Source: Herminiimonas sp. CN (GTDB lineage: Bacteria; Pseudomonadota; Gammaproteobacteria; Burkholderiales; Burkholderiaceae_D). Taken from it: a stretch of 32,909 nt of DNA. Numbering within the stretch: the stretch's first letter is position 1; the number at the start of each line of letters is the position of its first letter. Under the pieces are notes generated by a model. It was not told where the DNA came from, did not search any database, and was given only the letters and a program-made list of their open reading frames with translations. Made by a program: the position numbers and the translations under genes. Location of the stretch: assembly GCF_000622895.1 (NCBI RefSeq), contig NZ_AVCC01000031.1, forward strand, positions 1 through 32,909, written 5' to 3'. Below, in pieces: positions 1-9,038 of this stretch.

Positions 1-743
1 AAAAACGCTTGCATGCCTTCCTTTTGATCGGACGTGGCGAACGTGCTGTGAAACATTCGGCGCTCGTATTGAATACCGTCTGCAAGCGACGATTCATAGG
101 CACGATTGACCGACTCCTTGATCATCATGACAACAGGCAAAGACATGGAAGCAATCGCTGCAGCCGCTGCCAATGTTTCTTCCATCAGTTTATCGGCTGC
201 CACAATGCGTGAAACCAATCCTGCCCGCTCGGCCTCAGCCGCATCCATCATGCGTGCAGTCAAGCACATATCCATAGCTTTAGACTTGGACACTGCACGC
301 GGCAGACGCTGCGTACCGCCAGCACCAGGCATAGTGCCAAGCTTGATTTCCGGCTGTCCGAATTTGGCTGTATCCGCTGCAACGATGAAATCACACATCA
401 TTGCCAACTCACATCCACCGCCCAGCGCGTACCCTGCCACGGCGGCAATCACCGGTTTGCGTATCCGCCGAATTTGCTCCCAGTTTCGCGTAATGTAATC
501 TCCTTTGTAGACGTCCATATACGTGTAATTTGACATCGCCACAATATCGGCACCTGCTGCGAATGCCTTCTCGCTGCCGGTAAGAACGATGCATCCCACA
601 TTTTCGTCAGCATCAAATTTCAGTAATGCTTCGCCAAGCTCATCCATCAACTGATCATTTAGCGCATTCAATGCCTTCGGCCTATTTAAGCGGATTAAGC
701 CCACTTTGCCATGCATTTCAACGAGAATATTTTCATAAGACAT
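1..743 (-). CDS. Enoyl-CoA hydratase (crotonase family), C-terminus cut by window edge
   Basis: Reading the minus strand from the ATG at 743 gives an open frame of 247 codons to the window edge, so only about 10 residues of a normal 257-260 aa enoyl-CoA hydratase are missing. Visible motifs are an oxyanion-hole segment AFAAGADI (about residues 62-69), [11 protein letters not shown] with the first catalytic Glu, and [19 protein letters not shown] with the second catalytic Glu. Both glutamates are present, so true hydratase activity (trans-2-enoyl-CoA to 3-hydroxyacyl-CoA) is expected, in fatty-acid or phenylacetate-type degradation. It resembles PaaF/Ech proteins, but the substrate cannot be told. 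Its codons (TTA, AGG, AAT, GCA, ATT) look AT-richer than in the neighbouring genes. The gene is probably monocistronic or belongs to an operon outside the window. Confidence 0.9.
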   Translation of the reverse strand, partial: MSYENILVEMHGKVGLIRLNRPKALNALNDQLMDELGEALLKFDADENVGCIVLTGSEKAFAAGADIVAMSNYTYMDVYKGDYITRNWEQIRRIRKPVIAAVAGYALGGGCELAMMCDFIVAADTAKFGQPEIKLGTMPGAGGTQRLPRAVSKSKAMDMCLTARMMDAAEAERAGLVSRIVAADKLMEETLAAAAAIASMSLPVVMMIKESVNRAYESSLADGIQYERRMFHSTFATSDQKEGMQAF

Positions 744-874
744 ATCGTCCCCTTAGATGAAATTAAAAAGTTTATTACCGTGACCATATCGCGTACGTAA
801 GCAGCCAATTAGCAACCCATCTTTGCATAACAAAACGCGTTGATCTAATGCAAAATTGATATACATTTTATCTG

Positions 875-897
875 CTGAGATTCCAATTGAATCTCAG
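875..897. repeat. Perfect 9-bp inverted repeat between mltA and the crotonase gene
   Basis: CTGAGATTC (875-883), a 5-nt spacer, then GAATCTCAG (889-897). It lies between the mltA stop (920) and the crotonase start (743), both on the minus strand. Neither side has a clear T tract, so it is either a poor terminator for mltA or an operator for the crotonase gene about 130 bp away. Confidence 0.55.
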
Positions 898-919
898 AAA
901 ACCGATGTTTAAAGTGATT

Positions 920-2116
920 TTAGCGCTCCGACAACTTGACCGATAATTTCGGCAACAACACCCACATCATTCCACGTTGCTTCATGCGCCCGGCTTTTTC
1001 GCCCGCTTCCGCACCGAAACCCCAGAAAAAATCGGCTCGCACCGGGCTCTTGATTGCGCCCCCGGTGTCCTGGGCCAGCATCAGACGCTGCAGCACGATT
1101 TCACTATTCGGTTGTGTTGTCGCCAAAAAAACTGGTGCCCCCATGGGGATGAATTGCGCATCTACGGCAATCGAGCGTTGCGGAGTCAGCGGTAAGCCCA
1201 TCGCCCCTTTTGGCCCAACTTTTGGGTCAAGCAATTTTTCTTCGCGGAAGAAAACATAGCTTGGATTGACATTGAACAACTCCGTTTTGCGTGATGGATT
1301 GGCTGCGACCCAAGTCTTGATGCCTTGGGCGGAAGCCTGCGCCAGCGTCAACTCGCCCTTATCGACCAGATACTTGCCAATCGACCTATACGGATACCCG
1401 TTCTGCTCGGCATACGCGACGCGCACCGTCTCCTTTTCATCCATCAATTGGACGCGCCCGGAGCCCTGCACCTGGAGGAAAAAAGCCTCGACCGCATCGT
1501 CCACCCAAAACAACTCCTTCCCATGCAATGCAGCAGATTGCAGCAATTCGGCGCGCGCAGGGTAAGGAAGCACCTTATTGCCGGCAAGGCGTCCGCGCAA
1601 ACGCATGCCCTTGAGCTCCGGATATACGCCCGCCAGTTCGATCGTCAGCAGATCGTCCGGCACCCGATATAACGGCGTCTGATAAGGGCCGCCGCGTTTG
1701 CGCGAACCGCGCAATAACGGTTCGTAATAACCGGTCACCAGGCCCTGTTCGCTGCCGTCGGGATTCAAAACCTGATATGGCACAAAGAACGCCTCAAAAA
1801 ACGTGCGTATCGCCTTGGCGTCCGCAGTATCCACGTCGTGCGCAATTGTGCATGGTTCGCGCCAGTCTTCCTTTTTAATCAATACTTGGCAAGAGGTCAG
1901 GAACGCTGGCCATGCCTGCCCCAAGTCATCCTGCTCCCAACCGGATAAAGCGGAAAAAGTGGTCGGCTTGAGTATCTCCTGCGGCCTTTCCACCGGCTTG
2001 AGCGGCGGCACGCCAGGCTTGATGGGTGGCTGGGTCTGCTGTGGCGTGGTGCAAGCACTGATTGCAAATGCAACAAGAATTGCTTTTGCCAGTAAACTGA
2101 AACGATCGAATAACAT
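920..2116 (-). CDS. mltA: Membrane-bound lytic murein transglycosylase A (lipoprotein)
   Basis: 398 aa lipoprotein. MltA enzymes cleave the MurNAc-GlcNAc bond of peptidoglycan at the outer membrane, forming 1,6-anhydromuropeptides. The start at 2116 is chosen because it gives a classical lipoprotein signal with lipobox FAISAC (Cys22) followed by a Pro-rich linker. The frame stays open 53 codons further up to an ATG at 2275 that overlaps the apaG stop, but that start would bury the signal peptide. Family motifs include GLVTGYYEP, FFLQVQGSGRV and the C-terminal 3D segment AQDTGGAIKSPVRADFF, whose Asp is the expected catalytic acid. Length fits the family. It lies downstream of apaG on the same strand and is probably co-transcribed. 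Confidence 0.93.
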   Translation of the reverse strand: MLFDRFSLLAKAILVAFAISACTTPQQTQPPIKPGVPPLKPVERPQEILKPTTFSALSGWEQDDLGQAWPAFLTSCQVLIKKEDWREPCTIAHDVDTADAKAIRTFFEAFFVPYQVLNPDGSEQGLVTGYYEPLLRGSRKRGGPYQTPLYRVPDDLLTIELAGVYPELKGMRLRGRLAGNKVLPYPARAELLQSAALHGKELFWVDDAVEAFFLQVQGSGRVQLMDEKETVRVAYAEQNGYPYRSIGKYLVDKGELTLAQASAQGIKTWVAANPSRKTELFNVNPSYVFFREEKLLDPKVGPKGAMGLPLTPQRSIAVDAQFIPMGAPVFLATTQPNSEIVLQRLMLAQDTGGAIKSPVRADFFWGFGAEAGEKAGRMKQRGMMWVLLPKLSVKLSER

Positions 2117-2271
2117 TGGAAGAGAGTGTGCGATGTGGCTACTATTAGTTGAGGCAGGCTGCGCGATGCTGATAATGGTATTCATTGTCTGGTGGACGAT
2201 GTTTTCAGGTCGTAGACCGCCACCACCTACGCCAAACAGGCCGGCAGACAAAAAAGACCAAACACGCTGAA

Positions 2272-2646
2272 TCAATGCAAAGTGCGGGGCAGGGACAGAA
2301 CGAATTCCGGTATTTTGACCTCGAACTGCTCACCGTCTTCGGCCACGCAAAAGTACTCGCCGGTCATCGAGCCCTGCGGCGTGGCAAGCGAGGTGCCGCT
2401 GGTATATTCGAACTGCTCTCCGGGCGCCAGCAACGGCTGGTGGCCAACCACGCCGAGGCCGCGCACTTGCTGTACATGATTATTACCGTCAGTGATGACC
2501 CAATGCCGCGAAATCAGTTGCGCCGCGACCTGGCCTGTATTCTTGATAGTAATCGCATAAGCGAACACATAACTGGCGCGGTCCGGCTCCGACTGTTCCG
2601 CGAGATACTGGGTGCTCACTATAACGGTGAATTCATAAGCTGCCAT
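2272..2646 (-). CDS. apaG: ApaG protein (Co2+/Mg2+ efflux-associated)
   Basis: 124 aa, the usual ApaG length. It is a single fibronectin-III-like beta-sandwich domain (DUF525) with family segments YAITIKNTG, RHWVITDGN, VVGHQPLLAPGEQFEYTSG and MTGEYFCV. The biochemical role is not established; in enterobacteria the gene is linked to cobalt/magnesium sensitivity. An AAGGA ribosome site precedes the ATG at good spacing. It is divergent from rpe across a 157-bp gap that must hold both promoters, although I could not pick a convincing -35/-10 pair there. mltA follows on the same strand. Confidence 0.93.
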   Translation of the reverse strand: MAAYEFTVIVSTQYLAEQSEPDRASYVFAYAITIKNTGQVAAQLISRHWVITDGNNHVQQVRGLGVVGHQPLLAPGEQFEYTSGTSLATPQGSMTGEYFCVAEDGEQFEVKIPEFVLSLPRTLH

Positions 2647-2803
2647 GGTAATTCCTTGAGTGTAATCGGTAAGAGCTTATATAAATGGTGCAAGCAAGCG
2701 GCTGCCTTGCCGACAGGTCATTGCACACCAAAACAGACTATGGCGCAAGGCATGCCGAAGTGCCAAGAGGTAAAATAACAGGTCTTTTCCAAAATATATC
2801 GTC

Positions 2804-3484
2804 ATGCCTACTTACCGCATCGCCCCCAGCATCCTCTCCGCCGACTTTGCCCGTTTGGGCGAGGAAGTGCGCAACGTCATCGCCTCTGGTGCCGACATCG
2901 TCCACTTCGACGTGATGGACAACCATTATGTTCCCAATCTGACGATTGGCCCGCTGGTCTGCCAGGCGATTCGCCCGCATGTGACGGCGCTGATCGATGT
3001 GCACCTGATGGTCAAGCCGGTGGATCGCATCGTGCCCGATTTTGCCAAGGCCGGCGCAAACATCATCACGTTTCACCCGGAAGCATCCGAACACATCGAC
3101 CGCACCCTGCAATTAATCCGCGACAACGGCTGCAAGGCCGGCCTGGTATTCAATCCAGCCACGCCCTTGCATTATCTGGATCACGTGATGGACAAGATCG
3201 ACATCATTTTAATCATGTCGGTCAATCCCGGCTTCGGCGGTCAATCCTTCATTCCGGAAGCGCTGCAGAAGATCGCCGAAGTTCGCCGCCGCATCGATGC
3301 CTACCTGGCACGCAATCCGGGACGTGAAATCCTGCTGGAAGTCGACGGCGGCATCAAGGTCGACAACATCGCTGCGGCGGCCAGGGCCGGCGCGAACACC
3401 TTCGTCGCCGGCTCTGCCATCTTCAGCCAACCCGACTACAAGGCCGTAATCGATGCGATGCGCGGCGCACTGGCCGCCGTATGA
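2804..3484 (+). CDS. rpe: Ribulose-phosphate 3-epimerase
   Basis: 226 aa TIM-barrel enzyme interconverting ribulose-5-phosphate and xylulose-5-phosphate in the pentose phosphate pathway. Signature segments are [16 protein letters not shown] at the N-terminus, [16 protein letters not shown] with metal and catalytic residues, [19 protein letters not shown] and the phosphate-binding LEVDGGIK. Length and motifs are complete. The stop codon overlaps the gph start (ATGA at 3481-3484), indicating translational coupling, and the order rpe-gph-trpE is common in beta- and gammaproteobacteria. Confidence 0.97.
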   Translation: MPTYRIAPSILSADFARLGEEVRNVIASGADIVHFDVMDNHYVPNLTIGPLVCQAIRPHVTALIDVHLMVKPVDRIVPDFAKAGANIITFHPEASEHIDRTLQLIRDNGCKAGLVFNPATPLHYLDHVMDKIDIILIMSVNPGFGGQSFIPEALQKIAEVRRRIDAYLARNPGREILLEVDGGIKVDNIAAAARAGANTFVAGSAIFSQPDYKAVIDAMRGALAAV

Positions 3485-4212
3485 AAACCGTAAACGCCTC
3501 GCTATTTGGCGACATCCGGGCCGCCATCATCGACCTCGACGGCACCATGCTCGATACCGCGCCGGATTTCCATGTCGCCATCAATCGCATGCGCGCAGAA
3601 CTCGCGCTGGCGCCACTGGGCATCGGCAGCATCAAGGAGTTTGTCGGCAAGGGTACGGAAAACCTGATCCGGCGGGTGCTGGCGGTCGATTTCGACGCGC
3701 ATGCGGCCGAACGCCATTTCGAAGCGGCGCTGGGGTCCTATCAACGCCACTATCTAGCCATCAACGGCGACTACAGCAGCCTGTATCCGGGCGTTGTCGC
3801 CGGTCTGGATAAATTGCGCAGCGATGGCATCCGGCTGGCTTGCGTCACCAACAAACCGCTGGCCTTTGCCCTGCCGCTACTAGAAAATAACCGCTTGCAC
3901 GGTTATTTTGAAGTGATTTACGGCGGGGACTCCTTCGCCAGAAAGAAACCGGATCCGGCTCCCCTGCTGCAGGTTTTCGCCGATTTCGCCATGGAGCCGC
4001 AGCAAGTGGTGGCGATCGGCGACTCTTCCAACGATGCGCAAGCCGCGCGCGCGGCCGGTTGCCGGGTCTTGAATGTGCCGTATGGCTACAATCACGGGCA
4101 GCCTATACAAGGCGTCGATTCGGATGGTATAGTTGAAACGTTGCTTGAGGCAGCGCATTTGATTTCAGCGCAACACGCAACACAACAACTCTCAACTGCC
4201 GCCATTCCATAA
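3481..4212 (+). CDS. gph: Phosphoglycolate phosphatase (HAD superfamily)
   Basis: 243 aa HAD-family phosphatase that hydrolyses 2-phosphoglycolate, a product of DNA repair and oxygenase side reactions. All four HAD motifs are visible: DLDGTMLD with nucleophile Asp18, the CVTNKP motif II, the Lys in [10 protein letters not shown], and [12 protein letters not shown] with the metal-binding acidic residues. It starts inside the rpe stop codon. Its 3' end may carry the trp promoter, because the trp leader peptide begins only 4 nt after the gph stop. Confidence 0.95.
   Translation: MKTVNASLFGDIRAAIIDLDGTMLDTAPDFHVAINRMRAELALAPLGIGSIKEFVGKGTENLIRRVLAVDFDAHAAERHFEAALGSYQRHYLAINGDYSSLYPGVVAGLDKLRSDGIRLACVTNKPLAFALPLLENNRLHGYFEVIYGGDSFARKKPDPAPLLQVFADFAMEPQQVVAIGDSSNDAQAARAAGCRVLNVPYGYNHGQPIQGVDSDGIVETLLEAAHLISAQHATQQLSTAAIP
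4104..4133 (+). promoter_or_regulatory. Possible trp operon promoter inside gph
   Basis: TATACA (4104-4109), an 18-nt spacer and TATAGT (4128-4133) give 4/6 and 5/6 matches to the sigma-70 boxes. A start near 4140 would place the leader peptide about 75 nt into the transcript. Position is plausible but the -35 is weak. Transcription by read-through from rpe-gph is the alternative. Confidence 0.3.
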
Positions 4213-4216
4213 CGTC

Positions 4217-4303
4217 ATGTTTTTCGTCAATAAACGTACCGCCACCCAAACCGGCTCGATTGAGGCCTGGCTTTGGCGACGCTGGCAATCCTGGACTGCA
4301 TAA
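4217..4303 (+). CDS. trpL: trp operon leader peptide (attenuator peptide)
   Basis: A 28-codon frame begins 4 nt after gph and ends 101 nt before trpE. Its C-terminal end reads [13 protein letters not shown], with four Trp codons (UGG) within 10 codons, which is far above chance and directly ahead of the Trp biosynthesis operon. This is the hallmark of ribosome-mediated attenuation: stalling at the Trp codons when charged tRNA-Trp is scarce lets transcription enter trpE. The ribosome site is weak. By eye I could not resolve a strong GC-rich terminator with a U-run. The best candidate is GCTGT (4317-4321) pairing with ACAGC (4336-4340), just before CACGTTTTAT. Confidence 0.75.
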   Translation: MFFVNKRTATQTGSIEAWLWRRWQSWTA

Positions 4304-4366
4304 TTCCCGATCTGCCGCTGTCCGTCCCTATGCGAACAGCCACGTTTTATAGACTAGACAATATAT

Positions 4367-4392
4367 GGGCGCGCCATTCACCGATAGCGCCC
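4367..4392 (+). promoter_or_regulatory. Hairpin abutting the trpE ribosome-binding site
   Basis: GGGCGC (4367-4372) can pair with GCGCCC (4387-4392) across a 14-nt loop. The right arm ends one base before the trpE Shine-Dalgarno GGAG (4394-4397). The stem could influence ribosome access or take part in the attenuator folding. No T tract follows, so it is not an ordinary terminator. Confidence 0.4.
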
Positions 4393-4404
4393 TGGAGAAT
4401 CGAC

Positions 4405-5901
4405 ATGACCGAGCTTGAATTCAATTCACTGGCCGCTCAAGGCTACAACCGTATCCCGCTGATTGCCGAGGCGCTGGCCGATCTGGAAACGCCGCTCTCG
4501 CTATACCTCAAGCTGGCGCAACAAAACAATGTCGGCAAGAATTCGTTCCTGCTCGAATCCGTGGTCGGCGGCGAGCGTTTCGGCCGCTATTCATTTATCG
4601 GCTTGCCGGCCAATACCCTGTTGCGCGCCACCGGCATGCGCACCGAAGTGCTCAGGGATGGCGCTGTCATCGAAACCCATGACGGCAATCCGCTCGACTT
4701 CATCGCCCAATTCCAGTCCCGCTTCAAGGTTGCGCTACGGCCCGGCATGCCGCGCTTTTGCGGCGGCCTGGCCGGATATTTCGGCTACGATGCGGTGCGC
4801 TACATGGAGCCGCGCCTGGCCCACAGCGCGCCGCAAGACGACCTCGGCCTGCCGGACATCCAGCTGCTGCTGACCGAAGAACTAGCGGTGATCGACAACC
4901 TGTCCGGCAAGCTGTACCTGATCGTGTATGCAGATCCGACCAAACCGGAAGCCTACAACCGGGCCCGCCAGCGCCTGAAGGATTTGCGCAGCCTACTGCG
5001 CCGCCCGGTCGATGTACCGGTCACCAGCAGCAGCGTGCGCACCGAAACCATCCGCGAATTCGCCAAAGAGGATTTCTTCAAGGCAGTGCTGAAATGCAAG
5101 GAGTACATCGCCGCCGGCGACTGCATGCAGGTGGTGATCGGCCAGCGCCTGAAGAAGCCATATGTCGATTCGCCGCTGTCGCTGTACCGCGCGCTGCGCG
5201 CGTTGAATCCGTCACCTTACATGTATTTCTACAACTTCGGCGACATGCAGATCATCGGCTCGTCGCCGGAGATTTTGGTGCGCAACGAAAATCTCAGCGC
5301 CGATCTGCGGAAAATCACGATTAGACCGTTGGCCGGCACCCGTCCGCGCGGCGCCACCCAGGAAAGCGATGCGGCGCTGGCGAAAGAATTGCTGGCCGAT
5401 CCGAAGGAAGTCTCGGAACACGTGATGCTGATCGACCTGGCGCGCAACGATATCGGCCGCATCGCCGAAACCGGCAGCGTCCATGTCACCGACAAGCTGG
5501 CGATCGAAAAATATTCGCATGTACAGCACATCGTCTCGAACGTCGAAGGCTTGCTCAAACCCGGCCTGTCGAATCTGGACGTGCTGAAGGCCACCTTCCC
5601 GGCCGGCACCCTGTCGGGCGCGCCGAAAGTGCGGGCGATGGAAATCATCGACGAGGTGGAGCCGGTCAAGCGCGGCATCTACGGCGGCGCCTGCGGCTAC
5701 CTGAGTTTCGGCGGCGAAATGGATGTCGCGATCGCAATCCGCACCGGGATCCTGAAGGACGGCATGCTGTACTCACAAGCCGGGGCCGGCATCGTCGCCG
5801 ATTCGGTGCCGGAATCCGAATGGCAGGAGACCGAAAACAAGGCGCGCGCGATCATGCGCGCCGCCGAACAAGTGCAGGACGGCCTGGACGGGGAGATTTG
5901 A
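4405..5901 (+). CDS. trpE: Anthranilate synthase component I
   Basis: 498 aa. It converts chorismate plus ammonia (delivered by TrpG) to anthranilate, the first committed step to tryptophan. The start at 4405 follows GGAG at good spacing; the frame is open further upstream but that part overlaps the leader region. The N-terminal domain carries the tryptophan feedback-site motif LLES ([18 protein letters not shown]). The C-terminal chorismate-binding domain has [48 protein letters not shown] and [10 protein letters not shown]. Length matches the stand-alone TrpE family, so it is anthranilate synthase rather than aminodeoxychorismate synthase. trpG follows after one base. Confidence 0.97.
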   Translation: MTELEFNSLAAQGYNRIPLIAEALADLETPLSLYLKLAQQNNVGKNSFLLESVVGGERFGRYSFIGLPANTLLRATGMRTEVLRDGAVIETHDGNPLDFIAQFQSRFKVALRPGMPRFCGGLAGYFGYDAVRYMEPRLAHSAPQDDLGLPDIQLLLTEELAVIDNLSGKLYLIVYADPTKPEAYNRARQRLKDLRSLLRRPVDVPVTSSSVRTETIREFAKEDFFKAVLKCKEYIAAGDCMQVVIGQRLKKPYVDSPLSLYRALRALNPSPYMYFYNFGDMQIIGSSPEILVRNENLSADLRKITIRPLAGTRPRGATQESDAALAKELLADPKEVSEHVMLIDLARNDIGRIAETGSVHVTDKLAIEKYSHVQHIVSNVEGLLKPGLSNLDVLKATFPAGTLSGAPKVRAMEIIDEVEPVKRGIYGGACGYLSFGGEMDVAIAIRTGILKDGMLYSQAGAGIVADSVPESEWQETENKARAIMRAAEQVQDGLDGEI

Positions 5902-5902
5902 C

Positions 5903-6472
5903 ATGCTGCTGATGATCGACAATTACGATTCATTCACCTACAACCTGGTGCAGTATTTCGGCGAACTGGGCGAAGACGTACGCACCTTCCGCAACGACGA
6001 AATCACGCTGGAGGACATCACAGCGCTGCAACCGGACCGCATCTGCATCTCGCCCGGGCCGTGCACGCCGGCCGAAGCGGGGATTTCGGTACCGCTGCTG
6101 CAGCACTTTGCCGGCCAGTTGCCGATTCTCGGCGTCTGCCTCGGCCACCAGAGCATCGGTGCCGCTTTCGGCGGCAAGGTGGTGCGCGCCAAACAGGTCA
6201 TGCACGGCAAGACTTCGCTGATCGCGCACACCGGCGTCGGCGTGTTCCACGGCCTGCCCAGCCCGTTCACAGTGACCCGTTATCACTCGCTGGCGATCGA
6301 ACGCGCCACCCTGCCGGACTGCCTGGAAGTCACCGCCTGGACCGACGACGGCGAAATCATGGGCGTGCGCCACAAAACCTTTGACATCCAGGGCGTGCAG
6401 TTCCACCCCGAATCCATCCTCTCCGAGCACGGCCACGCCTTGCTGCGCAACTTCATTCAAGGAAAATCATAA
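5903..6472 (+). CDS. trpG: Anthranilate synthase component II (glutamine amidotransferase)
   Basis: 189 aa class-I glutamine amidotransferase that supplies ammonia to TrpE. The catalytic triad is visible: Cys79 in [10 protein letters not shown], and His and Glu in VQFHPESIL near residue 168. It begins [19 protein letters not shown], typical of TrpG/PabA. In this family one protein often also serves p-aminobenzoate synthesis, so a dual TrpG/PabA role is possible. It starts 1 nt after trpE, and its TAA shares one base with the trpD ATG, so trpE-trpG-trpD are tightly coupled. Confidence 0.96.
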   Translation: MLLMIDNYDSFTYNLVQYFGELGEDVRTFRNDEITLEDITALQPDRICISPGPCTPAEAGISVPLLQHFAGQLPILGVCLGHQSIGAAFGGKVVRAKQVMHGKTSLIAHTGVGVFHGLPSPFTVTRYHSLAIERATLPDCLEVTAWTDDGEIMGVRHKTFDIQGVQFHPESILSEHGHALLRNFIQGKS

Positions 6473-7509
6473 TGCCGATCACTCCACAAGAAGCGCTGTT
6501 GCGCTGCATCGAACACCGCGAAATTTTCCACGACGAAATGCTGTCGCTGTTCCGCACCATCATGCGCGGCGAGATGTCGCCGGTGATGATTGCCGCGCTG
6601 ACGATCGGCTTGCGCGTGAAGAAGGAAAGCATCGGCGAGATCACCGCCGCCGCCCAGGTGATGCGCGAATTTTCCACCAAGGTGCCGATGGCCGACACCA
6701 CCAATCTGCTCGACATCGTCGGCACCGGCGGCGACGGCGCGCATACCTTCAACATTTCGACCGCCGCGATGTTCGTCGCGGCCGCCGCCGGCGCCCGCGT
6801 GGCCAAGCATGGCGGGCGCAGCGTGTCGTCGTCCTCCGGCAGCGCCGATGTGATTGAAGCGCTGGGCGTAAACCTGAACCTGACACCGGAACAGATTGCG
6901 CAATCGATCGCGCAAACCGGCATCGGCTTCATGTATGCGCCGAACCATCATGCGGCGATGAAGCATGCGGCGCCGGTGCGCAAGGAACTGGGAGTGCGCA
7001 CGATTTTCAACATCCTGGGACCGCTGACCAACCCGGCCAGCGCGCCGAACATCCTGATGGGCGTGTTTCACCCGGATCTGGTCGGAATTCAGGTGCGGGT
7101 GCTGCAGCGCTTGGGCGCGCAGCGCGCAGTCGTGGTCTGGGGCCGCGACAACATGGACGAGGTCTCGCTCGGCGCAGCCACCATGGTGGGCGAACTGATA
7201 GCCGGCGAAATTCGCGAATACGAAATCCATCCGGAAGACTTCGGCCTGCCAATGATCGCCAGCCGCAACCTGAAAGTCGCGAATGCGGCCGAATCGAAGC
7301 AGAAAATCTTCGAGGCGCTGGACAACCGGCCCGGCGCAGTGGCCGACATCGTCGCCCTAAACGCCGGCACCGCGCTGTATGCGGCCGGCGTCGCCGCCTC
7401 GATCGGGGACGGCCTGCAACTGGCCCGCGCTGCGATGGCATCCGGCGCAGCGCGCAGGAAGCTCGACCAGTTCGTCGCGGTGACGCAGCAATTGGGCGCT
7501 GCGGCATAA
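6472..7509 (+). CDS. trpD: Anthranilate phosphoribosyltransferase
   Basis: 345 aa. It transfers phosphoribose from PRPP to anthranilate, giving N-(5-phosphoribosyl)-anthranilate. Key segments are the PRPP-binding [60 protein letters not shown] and [11 protein letters not shown], followed by the metal-binding DEVSLGAAT. Length fits the family. Its start codon overlaps the trpG stop by one base (TAATG). A 142-bp gap separates it from trpC, unusual within this otherwise compact operon. Confidence 0.97.
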   Translation: MPITPQEALLRCIEHREIFHDEMLSLFRTIMRGEMSPVMIAALTIGLRVKKESIGEITAAAQVMREFSTKVPMADTTNLLDIVGTGGDGAHTFNISTAAMFVAAAAGARVAKHGGRSVSSSSGSADVIEALGVNLNLTPEQIAQSIAQTGIGFMYAPNHHAAMKHAAPVRKELGVRTIFNILGPLTNPASAPNILMGVFHPDLVGIQVRVLQRLGAQRAVVVWGRDNMDEVSLGAATMVGELIAGEIREYEIHPEDFGLPMIASRNLKVANAAESKQKIFEALDNRPGAVADIVALNAGTALYAAGVAASIGDGLQLARAAMASGAARRKLDQFVAVTQQLGAAA

Positions 7510-7534
7510 TTTCCCGGCCGCCTGCCAAAAAAAT

Positions 7535-7550
7535 ATACTGCATCATGTAT
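7535..7550. promoter_or_regulatory. ATAC-N8-GTAT motif, site A (trpD-trpC gap)
   Basis: ATACTGCATCATGTAT lies in the trpD-trpC gap, 101 nt upstream of the trpC ATG. It is one of four 16-nt intergenic copies in this window with identical ATAC/GTAT ends. Its right flank, GTATTTTTATTATCCGC, is also similar to the right flank of site B near 29121. Operator or small repeat cannot be decided from the sequence. Confidence 0.5.
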
Positions 7551-7651
7551 TTTTATTATCCGCATAAATACAAATGGAGAATTGGCTGTTTTTAACCATA
7601 CTCCATTCAACATCGCGAAATAAAGACAGCGAGAAAACGAGTCAATCGATT

Positions 7652-8452
7652 ATGTCCGATATTTTGAACAAAATTCTGGCGGTCAAGGCCGATGAAGTTG
7701 CCGCCGCCAAGAAATACCGCGCACTGGCCAGCCTGCGGCGCGAGGTCGAATCCGATGCCGCCGCACGCAGCGATTTGCGTGGTTTCGAAGCCGGCCTGCG
7801 CGGTAAAATCGCTGCCGGTCATGCCGGCGTGATCGCCGAAGTCAAGAAAGCATCGCCCTCCAAGGGTGTGATCCGGGCCGATTTCCATCCGGATCAGATT
7901 GCCGTCAGCTATGCGGCACACGGCGCGGCCTGCCTGTCGGTGCTGACCGATGTGCAATTTTTCCAGGGATCGCCCGATTATCTGAAGGCAGCGCGGGCCG
8001 CCTGCGCACTGCCGGCCCTGCGCAAGGATTTCATGATCGACCCGTATCAGGTTTACGAGGCGCGCTCGTGGGGCGCGGATGCGATTCTGCTGATCGTGGC
8101 GGCGCTCGATCACGGCTTGATGGCGGAGCTGGAAGCCTGTGCGCAGGAGCTCGGAATGGACGTGCTGGTGGAAGTTCACAACGGCATCGAACTGGATGCA
8201 GCGCTCAAGCTGAAGACCAATCTGCTCGGCGTCAACAATCGCAATCTGCGCACTTTCGAGACTTCGCTGCAGACCACGCTCGACCTGCTGCCGCGGATAC
8301 CGCCCGGCAAGCTGGTGATTACCGAATCCGCGATCCACACCCCGGACGACGTCAAGCGCATGCGCGATGCCGATGTGCATGCATTCCTGGTCGGAGAAGC
8401 CTTCATGCGCGCACCCGAACCAGGCGTAGAATTAAGGCGTCTGTTCGCCTGA
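7652..8452 (+). CDS. trpC: Indole-3-glycerol phosphate synthase
   Basis: 266 aa TIM-barrel enzyme that closes the indole ring of CdRP to form indole-3-glycerol phosphate. The start at 7652 gives the family's usual N-terminus ([20 protein letters not shown]); a frame from 7574 would add 26 unlikely residues. Motifs include [13 protein letters not shown] with catalytic Lys, [41 protein letters not shown] and [12 protein letters not shown]. It is a single-function protein with no TrpF fusion. No TrpF, TrpB or TrpA lies in this window. The ribosome site is weak, and the preceding gap could carry separate regulation. Confidence 0.95.
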   Translation: MSDILNKILAVKADEVAAAKKYRALASLRREVESDAAARSDLRGFEAGLRGKIAAGHAGVIAEVKKASPSKGVIRADFHPDQIAVSYAAHGAACLSVLTDVQFFQGSPDYLKAARAACALPALRKDFMIDPYQVYEARSWGADAILLIVAALDHGLMAELEACAQELGMDVLVEVHNGIELDAALKLKTNLLGVNNRNLRTFETSLQTTLDLLPRIPPGKLVITESAIHTPDDVKRMRDADVHAFLVGEAFMRAPEPGVELRRLFA

Positions 8453-8486
8453 TCTGCCGCTGCAGCGCATTGGGAAGGAAAACGCC

Positions 8487-8945
8487 ATGCATCCGCTGAA
8501 AACCGCAGCCATTACCGCTGCCGCTACCCTGCTGTTCGGTTGCAGCATCATGCCGGGTGCAACGCCGCGCCCGACGGGTGCCGCCGCGCCGGGGGCGGAA
8601 TCCGATGCCCGCAGCCTGGATGCCTACAAGAATGCAATCGCGCAGCACATCCTGGCCGGCAACGCCGACGCCGTTTTCAGCGGCCAGTTGCCGCCGATGC
8701 TGCCGGCCATCGTGGTCGTCAACATCGGCATCGATGCCGACGGCCGTCTGAGCAAGGCGGTGGTGCAGCGTTCGCGCGACAACGAGGCCTCGCGGGTAGC
8801 GCTGGCCAGCCTCAGGCGCGTCGCGCCGTTCCCGAAACCGGCCCGCCTGCTGCGCGCTGACAGCCGGGTGCTGGAGTTCTCCGAAACATTCCTGTTCAAC
8901 GCCGACTACAAATTCCAGCTGCGCACGCTGGCCGGGCCGCAATAG
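8487..8945 (+). CDS. Putative lipoprotein with TonB C-terminal-like domain
   Basis: 152 aa. A lipoprotein signal is visible: MHPLKTAAITAAATLLFGC with lipobox LLFGC (Cys19). After a Pro/Ala linker the rest resembles a TonB C-terminal domain (PAIVVVNIGIDADGRLSKAVVQRS then ALASLRRVAPFPKP), the fold that contacts TonB boxes in energy transduction. It lacks the N-terminal transmembrane anchor and Pro-rich spacer of real TonB, so energy transduction is doubtful. GGAAGGAAA precedes the ATG. It starts 34 nt after trpC, so it is probably co-transcribed with it, with no evident link to tryptophan synthesis. Function unknown. Confidence 0.7.
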   Translation: MHPLKTAAITAAATLLFGCSIMPGATPRPTGAAAPGAESDARSLDAYKNAIAQHILAGNADAVFSGQLPPMLPAIVVVNIGIDADGRLSKAVVQRSRDNEASRVALASLRRVAPFPKPARLLRADSRVLEFSETFLFNADYKFQLRTLAGPQ

Positions 8946-8950
8946 CCGCC

Positions 8951-8967
8951 GCCCCATCATACGGGGC
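8951..8967 (+). terminator. Possible weak terminator hairpin after the lipoprotein gene
   Basis: GCCCC/GGGGC with a 7-nt loop begins 5 nt after the plus-strand stop at 8945. No T tract follows directly, so termination strength is uncertain. Confidence 0.35.
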
Positions 8968-8975
8968 AGTATGGC

Positions 8976-9000
8976 AAAAAAACCATGCAATACCGCATGG
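8976..9000 (-). terminator. Rho-independent terminator of the M61 peptidase operon
   Basis: On the minus strand CCATGC and GCATGG form a 6-bp stem with a 6-nt loop, followed by seven T (8982 to 8976). It lies 38 nt past the peptidase stop and separates the convergent plus- and minus-strand operons. Confidence 0.75.
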
Positions 9001-9038
9001 AAATGGCGGGTTTTAAAAATACCCCACCCACATCCAAC

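Noticed and set aside
2647-2803. TAAAAT at 2771-2776 as an rpe promoter
   Set aside because: No acceptable -35 hexamer lies 16-18 nt upstream.
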